64,000 bases of DNA from Odiellus spinosus (Eukaryota > Arthropoda > Arachnida > Opiliones > Phalangiidae): NCBI GenBank assembly GCA_963920705.1, contig OY987231.1:23324200-23388199 (forward strand). Direction: 5' to 3'. This document shows positions 12,501 through 24,500 of this stretch, piece after piece (the stretch's first letter is position 1; every line of letters starts with the position of its first letter). The notes under the pieces are model-generated. The model worked only from the letters and a program-made list of their open reading frames with translations. It did not search any database and was not told the origin of the DNA. The translations under genes and the position numbers were made by a program.

Positions 12501-15500
12501 GAAAATTATTAATGCCTTGATTGCACCAATGAGGATTGAAAAGAGAGATTTACCAACGTGGGAAAGTGATGATTAGGAAACTTGTGGAAAAAAATCTCAA
12601 CCCTCTTTAAATTTAGGTAATAACAGGGTTTCCATTTCAAAAAAAAAAAAAAAAAAAAAAAAAAAATGAAAATCGAACTGGCTTAGGTTCATTTGCTCGA
12701 CTTCCAATTGATCGACAAGGAGTCCGTTTGATCGACTACCGTTTGATCGACTCCCATTTGATCGACTCCCATTTGATCGACTCCCATTTGATCGACTCCC
12801 ATTTGATCGACAAGCCATTCCAATTGATCGACAGCCCAGTTTTTTAGCGAGTAACGAGTATAGGTTAGGTTATGGTTAATCTATTTATAATCGTTATTAC
12901 GAAGTTGACCAATTGGGAAACGATCAAATGCACCCTTTGTTGTCGGTAATTTGGGATTAGGCATCAATCATTTGATCCCTTTGTCGATCGTTTGGGAGTC
13001 GATCAAGTGGACCCTTTGTCGATCATTTGGGTGTCGATCAAGTAGACCTTTTGTCGATCATTTGGGTGTCGATCAAGTGGACCTCTTGTCGATCATTTGG
13101 GAGTCGATCAAGTGGACCTTTTGTCGATCATTTGGGAGTCGATCAAGTGGACCTTTTGTCGATCATTTGGGAGTCGATCAATTGTGAGTCGATCATTTGG
13201 GTGTCGATCAAGTGGACCTCTTGTCGATCATTTGGGAGTCGATCAAGTGGACCCAAATCAGAGAATTATACAGATTCCAAAGATGGCAAAAAATAAATAA
13301 CTTGGTTTTTATAAATTAATGTTTTTTTTTTTTTTTTCAAAAATATCGTTTTTTTTTTTTTTTTTTCCTTGGCGCCATTTTCCAATTCCTCTGTTCAATT
13401 CTCATTTATTGCGTAAAAAGTAGGTAGGCGGCTTTTAGTTTGTTTTTGTCTTATAGACAACAAAGAGGTTAGATAAAAAATTGTTGGCAGTAGTCCCCAT
13501 GGTATAGTTCCTCTCCTAAAAAACGAACGCTTTTGATTTCTAACACGGAAGCGACCCATTTTAGCTCGTACTTAAAACAAAGACTATATCTACTACACTT
13601 TCGAAATGTGGACGAGAATAAGTTATTTGTAATTTATGTAAAAAACAGCCGCGGTGCGTCACTTCAGTTGGTAATTAACTTATGGCATTATATTATTTTG
13701 CTAAATAAAATGGGGTTTATATGATTACTAGTAATTTAGTAATCATGGAAAAATTAATAAAAACATTTAAGACTTACCGATAATAGCGTGAACTCGAACC
13801 GAAAGTTGTGTTCGCAAAATAATCGCATTTTTTCGACTGTAAAAGAAAAAAAAAAAAAAAAAATTAATAAAATATTTGAACAAAAATCAGATAAAATCTT
13901 AAAAACGATTACATCTAAGTGAAGTTAACTTTAATTAGGTTCATCTCTTTATTAATTAGTTGTAAAACTAGCCGCGTTCACGCTACAGACTTTGAAATTT
14001 TAACTTTTTTGAAAATTTCAGATTGGAAAAGTTTGGGGTCAGCTATAAAGTTCATTTGTCCAAAAAAGTGTCTGTTGTGACCGTAGGATATCAAGTTATT
14101 TGATCAATATTAGACCGATATTGATAGGTATTCACCCGAAAATATTCTTAGGACCCCAATGGAGCAAAGCAAAAGGGGTGTATAGGGGGTTTTATTTCAA
14201 GTTTTGAGTTTTGCGAATGTTGTTTTAAAAGGCGTTAGCCGCGTGGTTTCCGGTCGAGTCGACTATTTCATTCAGGATAGGCACTCGCTTGTAAAATAAT
14301 TCCGCCAACACTTTCGCTTCCCCTTGCTCGCGTCTCTCGAAAAAAGGGTTCAAAGAACTAAATATTTGACCGGCCATTTAAGAAACAACGCGGCCACGGA
14401 TTTGACACCGTGGGTCTGCACTTCAAATTTGGGTAGAGTTGTTATTTTTATACGCGAGCTTAATTTCCTGCACTGACTTCTTACGAAACGTCTCTCAGAG
14501 ATTTTCATCAATCATTAGTTTAATTTTAGCATTACCTCGCGTTTTCATCAACTTGCTAATCAATTCTTGGATTCCCTGACTTTTCCTCAGCTTCTGGATC
14601 AATTTTATGATTCTCTGACTAGTCCTTGAGATTCTGGATCAATTTTATGATTCTCTGACTAGTCCTTGAGATTCTGGATCAATTTTATGCTACCCTTACT
14701 AGTCCATGAGCTTATGGTTCAATTTTATGATTCTCTGACTAGTCCTTGAGATTCTGGATCAATTTTATTTTATTTTGACTCGTATATGAGCTTCTGGATC
14801 AATTTTATGATAATCTGACTAGTCCATGAGATTCTGGATCAATTTTATGATTCTCTGACTAGTCCATGAGATTCTGGATCAATTTTATGATTATCTGACT
14901 AGTCCATGAGATTCTGGATCAATTTTATGATTCTCTGACTAGTCCATGAGATTCTGGATCAATGTTATGATTCTCTGACTAGTCCTTGAGATTCTGGATC
15001 AATTTTATGATTCTCTGACTAGTCCTTGAAATTCTGGATCAATTTTATCATACCCTGAATAGTCCATGAGCTTCTGGATCAATTAAGAAATCCTTCTAAG
15101 AGTGTATCTTATAATTTATTTGAGACGACAAAAATAAATTAGAATAAAAATAATTTTTGGAAGAAAACACCTTTCTTTTAAACTGTCTGTCAAATATAAG
15201 GAACTGGTTTATCATGACTAACTTAAAAGTAATATTTCGCATCTTTTAGACTATTCAAGATGAACTTAGGTTCGGCCGTGCACAAATCGTGACTGGCTTT
15301 AGATTGGCCACCCTATTACACAAAAAAAAGGAAGCAAGCAGTCGTCTGATAAAAAAAAGGAAAAAACTCGCTTCTACTACATGTTTTATCCAAGAAAACA
15401 TTTGCCAGTTTCCACGAGGCTCTCAAAAGATTCAAATTAGGCTTAACCAAATTGGATAATTAAGTTTTAAACTAGGCTTAACAACTCTGATATTCCGCTG

Positions 15501-18500
15501 TTTCAAACTAGGCTTAGCAACTCTTTACTATCTTTCAAATTAGGCTTAACAACTCGGATATTACGCTGCTTCAAACTAGGCTTAACAACTCAGATCTTAA
15601 TATCTTTCAATTTAGGCTTATTAATTAGTAACTATAAATAAATCATTTAGGCTTAGCAGCCCTAATTAAGAGCTAATTTAGGCTTAGCAGCACTGATCAC
15701 GGACTATCAAATAATTTAGGCTTAGCAGCACTAATTAAGAACTAATTTAGGCTTATCAGCACTGATCACGGACTATCAAATAATTTAGGCTTAGCAGCAC
15801 TAATTAAGAACTAATTTAGGCTTATCAGCACTGATCACGGACTATCAAATAATTTAGGCTTATCAGCACTGATAAAGGACTATTAATTAATTTAGGCTTA
15901 ACAACTCAATATATCTTTCAAGTTAGGCTTAGAATGACTTAGCAATTAACTCTGTTGATTTGAAGATACAAATGAGTTTTAACAATTTAACTACGCTATC
16001 TGAATTCTGAATTACGAGAAAGATTTGTTGGGCAAAATCTTTTCAATTTTACGGAAGCGAATAAACTTTCTTCTTAAACACAAAATTCGGGTGTGGTTGC
16101 GTAAACAAAACTTAATAGAAAACTAAGCTGGCTTACAAAGACGTCGGTCAGCGACTGGTCTAACTAAAATCGTGTACTCTTAACAAAATATTTCGCTTCT
16201 CAAACGAAAAACCGATTTAGAGACCGTGAAAACATCTTAAAAGACATTCACGCTAGAAATATCGTGAGGAATTTTGGGAGATTTTTGGAAAATGATAGAA
16301 ACATATCCATATAACTAAAAACAAGAGAATTCTCTAAAAACTTTCAACTCGTAGCACGATATTAGATTTCAAAATTAGATGAAAATACGCAACAAAAATT
16401 TGAACTCTTATCTATATTTATTTTTTAAGATAACTTGAGACTACGTGAAAAGATGTGGCGGATTGATACGCAATATTAAATGTCATAAGGAAAGTAGTGA
16501 CGCGATAACTTTCCCTTGAACAGTTTGTTTCTTTTTAAAGTTAGGTATTGGAAATTCCACTACCACTATACTTTTCCGAAAAAATACAGTTCACGTGGCA
16601 CATCTTGGACTTGAAAAATTAAGGGGCGAAGGGTTTTTGTACCATGATTTTAGTGATTATGGTGATTTCCCTAAAAACCATAAGGTTCGTGCGGAGAAAA
16701 AAAAATTTCCATAGATTCACGAAAAATTCATTTTGAAACAAATGGTTTAGGAACTAAAAATTTAACGTAGATTTTAAACTAGCCAATCTACTTCAATTTT
16801 TACTTCGTTCAAAATGGATTTTTTTTTACAAACAAATATTAAACTAGAAATAAATTTAAAACTGGATTCATGGAGATCCGAAATGTTTTCGCGCAAAAGA
16901 GTCAGCAACCAATCGAACGGCGGGCTTTTGATGATTGGTTGCTGACACATCAATGGGAAGAAATTTAATATTTGTTGGTAAATTTTTTACTGGTGGATTA
17001 ACCTCTTTTTTGTATAAAATTAATGATATTAAAGATATTTTAAAATTAATTGTAGAACTAAATTTTGCGTATAAATTTAAATTAATAATCTTACAAATTA
17101 ATTCCAACCTCGGGATGGTAATACGCGCAAACCTAGAACAGTCGTACGATTTGTAGCTGGATTGGAGATAAAGGAAGCCTATAACTTCGTACGCGCTATC
17201 AACTCTATGTGGAATTGACTACAGCCCCAATTTACCGCGCCTATAAATTATTAATTCCACCATAACAATAACCTCCCATTTTCTACGCTAATTAATTTCC
17301 ATAATAAGTTAGGGTCATTTAAAGAGCAACTCTCACATTATAAAGATCACGTTTTAATAAGTTATATTAGGTTGTCCAGAAATGGGCGGACACTTTCTTG
17401 ATTATCAGAAGAGCTAAATAATCGAATCATAACAGAGGTAGTAGTGGCGTAACCCCCGAGAGGAATAGGTTCTTAAGCCTTGGCATGTTTGAAAAAATAA
17501 AAAATAACACGCTCTCTCTTGACGCCAACGTCACACTAGAGACACTTCAAATATTTAAATCGATTTTTAAAACCATAAATTAGATTTTATCACGAAGAAC
17601 CTCTACATTGATTCTATTTCGATCTTTCCAAATCGATTCAAAATGGTTTTAAAGTCCTTAGTGTGAACGGGACTTCAGTATATCCCATTCCCTGATTAGT
17701 TAGACGTAACTTAAATAAGTAAAACAGCGACATATTCGTCCGAAAATAAATAGATTCGAGCTCAAAATGAAAGCGCTTTTCATACGGTCTTAAACAACGG
17801 GTTAATTATTCACTTTCACGTACGAAATCTTCGGAAATTTATGTTCCTTGGTTGTATTTTTGAGTGGAAAGCCCATTTCAATCCGCGCCCAAGTTCTACA
17901 TCATAAATAAGAATCTGATTTAAATCAGGCGAGTTTTCGACGTTTTAAATAAAAATGAAAAGAGTTAATAATCTCTCTGTTTTGGGTCAAAGCGGTCCGA
18001 TTTTTCTTCTATAATTCTCGAAAAAACGAGCCACTTACGCGATTAAATACAAGTTTCTATTTGTTCACTAAGCATACGCGCTTAAAACAAAACCAAAAAG
18101 AGTTTTTGGAAATTTTATTTTGAACCCTCCCTTCTAAAACTTTATATTATAATATTATTCGAGTGTCATGATCTAACCTTACAACTGGGTCACGTGAAAA
18201 AGTCGAAAACACGGAGATTTCAATATTCATTTTATAAAAGGCTACGAGTTTGCCCAAATTATTTTGGCAAATATATATTTATCACTTTTTGATTTTATTT
18301 AAAATCTCAATCTCTTCCTTTTTTGACTTTACGCCTTTGGTGGGAATTTTTATTTTTTATTTTTGAGAAATTTGAAATTATACTTTTATTTAAAAATGAA
18401 TAACCCGATAACGATTCTAAGTAAAGAAAAAAATAGGAAAATATAGGAGAAAACCTTCAATTATAGGAATTTATAGGAAGGTATTGAAAAAATGGTAAGG

Positions 18501-21500
18501 TTCCAATTGCGCAGTTCCCTTTTGCGCAGTTTTTCATTTGCGCAGGTTTCCATTTCCGCAGTTTCCATTTGCGCTTTTTTTCATTTGCGCAGTGTTCATT
18601 TGCAGGTTATGTTGTGTTAGGTTAGGTAATCACTCGAACTAGTCTGTCCCTCTTGTGGACAGCTCAAATGGCAAACTGCGCAAATGGAAAACTGCGCAAA
18701 TGGCTACTGCGCAAATGGAAAACTGCGCAAATGGCTACTGCGCAAGTGGGAAACTGCGCAAGCGGACGCAAACCGAAAAAATAGGAAGTCTGCAATCATC
18801 TGTAATGTTTATGAGTCTCTCGTTCTTATTACTCCATGGTTGCGTTAAATGTTTTATAATGGAAAAGGCATTATTTATTGTCAGTTTTGGCAGCTTATTA
18901 CGCTTAAAGACAAGTTCTAAATCCTTTTTAATCCCCGAATAAGGAAGTCGTAACTTTTCAGTTTAAAATAATATCAAACATTAAAAAGCACATTTTGTTT
19001 TAAAAAAAAAGTTAAAATAATAATCTTAAAATCAAATGAGACTGAACTACTATTATTGCTATAACTAAAAGGGGTTTAATATGGTGTATAAGTCCGCCTC
19101 ACTTATGGCTACATTGCTTAGTATTTGTAGTAAATATGAAATTGAACACAATCGTTAAGCTTTGTTCCGTCAAAATACATTTTAAAAACTAAATTTCAAA
19201 GGGTGTTATCATTGAAATATATTTCATAAAACATAAATTAAGGGGTAATACATAAAGTTATAATTTGGTAATTTCTCGGGGTGATGGTAAAAATGACCAA
19301 AATGGTTTAATTTTAACAGTACAAATCGATTCCACGAAGAGTCTATACATTTATGAAAATCGATTTGAAACGTTAAAATCAAATCGATATTCGAATCGTC
19401 GGGAATCGTTTCAATCGTCACGCGTTATCTTCATAAATCGATTTATCGTAACATCATCTATCGGTTGTTAAAACCAGCCGAATCGCTACGAAACTGGTTC
19501 CCGAAGCAGTTTCAATAAATCGAATCAAATCGATTTGAGAAAAAACGATTTCCCATTCGTACGACTCTAGCGAAACGTTTTGAAACGGGTTAAATCGATT
19601 CCAAGCTGCCTAGTACGAACGCGACTCGGGTGATCTTAAAAACCCGCTAAAATATAAAGGATTTTTCTTTCATAAAAATATTTCGATTTCTTCCTCTATC
19701 AAAATTCAAAACTCTTTATAAGACTTTACTATAAGTTTCAAACTTGGAAATGGTCGGAATTCCCATTATAAAACCGGTTTTTCTACGTTTATATAGACCC
19801 TTTTCAAAGTTATAACTGCCCCGTGAAAGACTCCGAGAGACGAAAACCCACGCTTAAAACAAATCTAGCAAATACATAAATTTCAAACCCTCTTAAATAT
19901 ATAAATATTACCGTATGCAGATTCGTAATCTTGAAAAAAAAAAAAAACTTTAAACTAAAGAAATTTAAGCTACATTCAAACCACAAAATATTTTAATTTT
20001 GTTAAGCCTCGCTAACCAATCACCGATATCTCACGAACACTAATTAGCTACGTTGTCACGCTAGCGTTTCTTAATCGATTTGAAACGGTAAAATCAAACT
20101 GATATTCGAATCGCCAGGAATCGTTCACGCAGTATCTTTATAAATCGATTTATCGTAGCTTCATCTATCGGTTGTTGAAACAAAATCGGTACGAAACTGG
20201 TTCCCGAAGCAGTTTCGAGAAAACCAATCAAATGGATTTGGGAAAAGACGGTTTCCCGGGAGATCACGCGACTCTAGCGATACGTTTTGAAACGGTTTAA
20301 ATCGATTTTAAGCTGCCTAGTACGAACGCGGCTCTAGAGAAACCATCGTGATCCTTCAATGTGAGGAAATTCAGCTAATCTCCGTGAATCCAGCTAAGCC
20401 TATTTTAAATTTATTTCTAGTTTAATATTGATTAAAAAAACACGTTAGGTTTCATTCTCCCTTTAAGTAGTGTGAAGGTAACTTTATGCTTATTAGATAT
20501 ATAATATCCATCCATATTTAACCTCCTTTCCCGCGAGATTATACGAATTTAACATCGTGTAACAATCCGCCACAAGTAAAACTACATTACAACATTTTTC
20601 CTGAACAGGGTAAAAAAGTCTAACCGAAAAATTTATATAAATTTTCTTAAGTTCTAATTTAGCGTTTCGAAACCGGATGTCTTAATTCTTATTAATTCGT
20701 GGGGTTGGGAAACTTAAACTTAAGTATATGGGATCCAATCAGGTTCAACCAACGGTTAATCTAATAGTTTAATATACGCGACCTTTCATTCGGTTCAAAT
20801 TCTGACAGTTAATTGGTTCAAATTCTAAAGGGTTAAATAGCTGCGGAGGAAAACGTTCGTTCGAGGTAGCGTCTTCTATTTCGAACAAAAACGGGTTTAC
20901 TTAAATTGTTCGCCCATTGTCATATTAAACGTTAAAGGATCCAAATAATTTATTTCGGATTTAAAGGGGTTTTATTTATAGGTTGGTTTCATTCTAGAAT
21001 AATAAAAAAAATAGTGAAACCCACGCAAATTTGGAATTTAGGTCTCGGAGAAAACTTTAGCTGGTCTATGTAAAATTGTTTTCACGGCAATTCCCAAGAA
21101 AATACAAAAATTTAAAAACAACGTTTTTTTTTGGAAGATTTTAGGGCCTTTCACACCAGCCAATTTTTAGCTCCAACTAGTTGTGGCAACTCAAATTGAC
21201 CCAACTAGTTGCTCCGTGTGAATAAAAATTGGTGGAGTTGGCAAAATTAAAATTGTCCTGAAAAAATTGGGTTGCTGACCCAATTTCATGGCAACTTGTC
21301 GCGCCAACTTTAAGAGTTTGACCAATCAGAGACCTCTCCGTCACGTGATAGGAATTAGTTTCCGGTCATAAAAATAATCCCGGTCTTCTGGCATAGATTG
21401 GTAGCCATTTTATTTTTGATTGGGCTGGTTGGTGGACATATCGTTTGACAATGAATTCGAAAACTAATTCTAAATTGAAGGTACGTTAACACATAAAAGT

Positions 21501-24500
21501 GTTAAATTAAACTCCTATTTATCCTCAAGTGCAATTAAATAAACGATAACTGTGTAGCGAAACCCAGGAGTCTGCCTCTCTTGAGTCTCTCTAGTTCTTC
21601 ACTCGATCTCTGCTAGGTGGCGCCCGGGCATATTTTTTAAAAATAAGCCGCAAAAATTCGGCCGCGATTATTTAAAAAGTACCAAAAAAAAAGAGAGGGA
21701 GTGGAGAAAATTATGACATCACATTAACCCTTAATGATTGGCTGTTCATAAAAATTGAAGGAAAATGTTTATAATTTTTTTTAAGTGTGTGAACGGTGGA
21801 GTTGGACCAACTAATTGCTCCGATTAGTTGTACCAACTAGTTGGAGCTAAAGATTGGCTGGTGTGAAAGGCCCTTAAGAAAATACTTTAAAATTATATTA
21901 ATTAACGGTCTTTTTTATATTAATTAGTTAAAAGGCATGAGAATAAACATAATACGTATAGGTCCGTTTTTAATTAAAATTTTTTGGCATTTGCGTCAAA
22001 TTAATTAAGCTTTTCATTTAACCCACGTTATCAAGCCTTTTTATAAAATAATCTTGGAAACGGATAAAATACCCGTTAAAAAGAACCCGATTGTATTGAA
22101 AACGTTGCCTTTTTTCAAGGTTGATACAAAGTATATGGTTTTCTATACTTTTTCCAGCCTTGAAACTTACAGAAAGAGCCGTTAAATTGAACCCGTTTCT
22201 ATGGAAGATGTCACCTTTTTCAAGGTTGGGACCAAGTCAGAATTTATATTATTGTCTATTGAAGGAAAAGCGAATATTCGCTTCTATTGAAATTCTTTAA
22301 ATCTTATCTTTTAATCCAAAAAGTTTTAAAAATTTCAATTTAGGTAATTTTACCAGATATCAAACTATAAATTACCTTTACCCTGGTAATTTACCAATTT
22401 AGAACTATACCGCTACTACTATTATGAGACTATATAAAATATTACATTTAAAGTTGGAGAATGGGTGTGTCTAAAATCAGTGTCTGTCTTGGGTTCTCAC
22501 AGTGGGGTTAGTTTAGTTTTGGTATCCGATCCATCATAGTAACAGAGTAGGAGGTCCTTTTCAATTTCTCCTTGCATTTCCGAACTCGAGTAAAAACTAA
22601 AACATGACTCATCAGATTGTCACGCCTCAATCTCTTTATATTTGAAACTAAAAAAAACCTAGAGTCCTAAACATTGAAATCGCGGGATGATCACGAACGT
22701 GTTTGTTAGCCCTTTTTTACTATTGGCCCAAAACACAAAACCGTGAGAAATAAGCCAGCGAAAATAAACAAATAGCCAAAATCACCATAGGTTAGCATTG
22801 GTATAAAGGAAGGATTCCCTTCGTATTGTAACCCTATTTGGTTAAAGGGCAAATGAAACCAACTAACAGGACCGCAGCAACGACCTGACTACCAAAAAAT
22901 TATCATTTCATAAAACAACTCTTCAAGCTAAGAAAACTTTAAGACTGGAAAAAATGACGTTTGATTCGTTCGAAGCTCTCAAGGTTATTTTTGGCCTAAG
23001 AATCAAGGGTGGGAACGAGCGATAGTAAAACTACATACAAATCACCGAGTTAGAATCACTCTTTTGTTGTTAACTTCATTCTCCCTTTAAATTTAGTTTC
23101 TTAGCCGCGTCAGAAGCCGATGAAACCCTCCTTTGAAGTCTATTACTCCCGTGTCTTGTCTACCCCTCTCTGTATGGGTTATTCTCAAAAGGCGCGATTC
23201 GTACGCCTCCTAACGGTAGATGTTTTCGGAGCGGGAGTTCGTCGAGCGAATATCTCTAGCAGCCTTGGAGTTCGTCCAAAAAACGTCGTCGTTTGTGGAG
23301 AGAGAGAATTTCCAATTTTCCGTCGACAGGGGGTATGAAGTAGGACCCCTCCGATCTCGTAAAATTGTGAATTTTACCCATACAGAGAGGAGCGCTATAT
23401 GGAACATTGGAGTAGTAGACTTCAAAGGAGGGTTTCATCGGCTTCTGGCCGCGTTGAAAACTCCTTAGTGATTTTCAGTACCTGAGAAGAGCGGCACTTA
23501 TATTCCATCACGAATTGACAGCGCGGATAAAGTTACGGTCGACCTCATCAAGCGTAAACTAATAAACAAATCATATAAGGGGTATCTTTCGTTCTACAAG
23601 TTGCTTATTCGAGATGGTGGTCAAATCGACCGTAACATAGTATGGAACCTCACACGTTGAGTTTCACGGGTCTTCCTCGAATCGTATCGGGTGAAATTGT
23701 AGATCACGAGCGAGGAATGTAACTTATTCGCGTGGGAGAGAGGTAATTAAGGGTAAGGCTTAGAAGGGGTGATATACTTTATACTACTCAGCTTAATGCT
23801 GTATTCATTCTTCACGAAGGAATAGAGGCCTACTAAATGCATTCCTGAAACTTGACGCTCCCCTTTGAAATACAATACGGTTAGAATTTATGTTTTTTTC
23901 GTTTTCGCCCTTCACACTTAAAGGTCTCTTACAGGATTTCATTCAATATTTCTAAGCTTTCATAAATTGGATATCAATGACATTTGGACGCTAAGGATAA
24001 TGCCATAATAGGGCGCCAAACTTTGACAAAAAATTCTAGTAAAAATGGTAGAGAAACTCCTAAACTATAGGTGCATTTAAATGAAGTCTTTTACGAAGCA
24101 AAGAATTTTAGTTTATTTAAAAGAAAGCTCGCAGACTTGGTGATATGAGGCCAACAAAGGGTCAAACTTGAAATTGGAAAGCCAACGTTTGATTAAACAA
24201 TAAAAACAATTCGAGGGGGGTGCAGGACAGACACCAGAGAACTGACCCAGAATTGGGTCTCTTTCCCATATCAGTTGCGGGAAAAAAATATATATATATA
24301 TAGTTTCAACTTGAAATCTACAAATTTTGAAATTTTCACTCCTCCAGATCAAAATATTTTTAAAATAATCTTTAACCGTGTAGAAAATACTCGCGTTACT
24401 AAGGTTTAAGTTGGATTAACGCCACTGTAAAGCGTCGTTTGTCTTGGGCAAGAATTGGGTGGTTTACTAGAAATACAGAATTTTGTTTGGGCGAGTTTTC

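Larger units (their letters stand above)
10399..13777 (-). other. FHOD intron 3, no other gene seen
   Basis: A 3.4-kb AT-rich intron. From 10399 to about 12590 I see ordinary low-complexity sequence and no supported exon. The 12.6-13.4 kb part holds the paired GATCGAC minisatellites listed separately. Confidence 0.7.

Noticed and set aside
15430-15935. Possible CRISPR-like array
   Set aside because: Units are imperfect and contiguous, with no regular unique spacers, and the genome is eukaryotic; it is a higher-order tandem repeat.
23120-23468. Overlapping 60-82-aa frames on both strands
   Set aside because: They lie within the inverted-repeat element at 23104-23453; matching frames on both strands follow from the palindromic arms.
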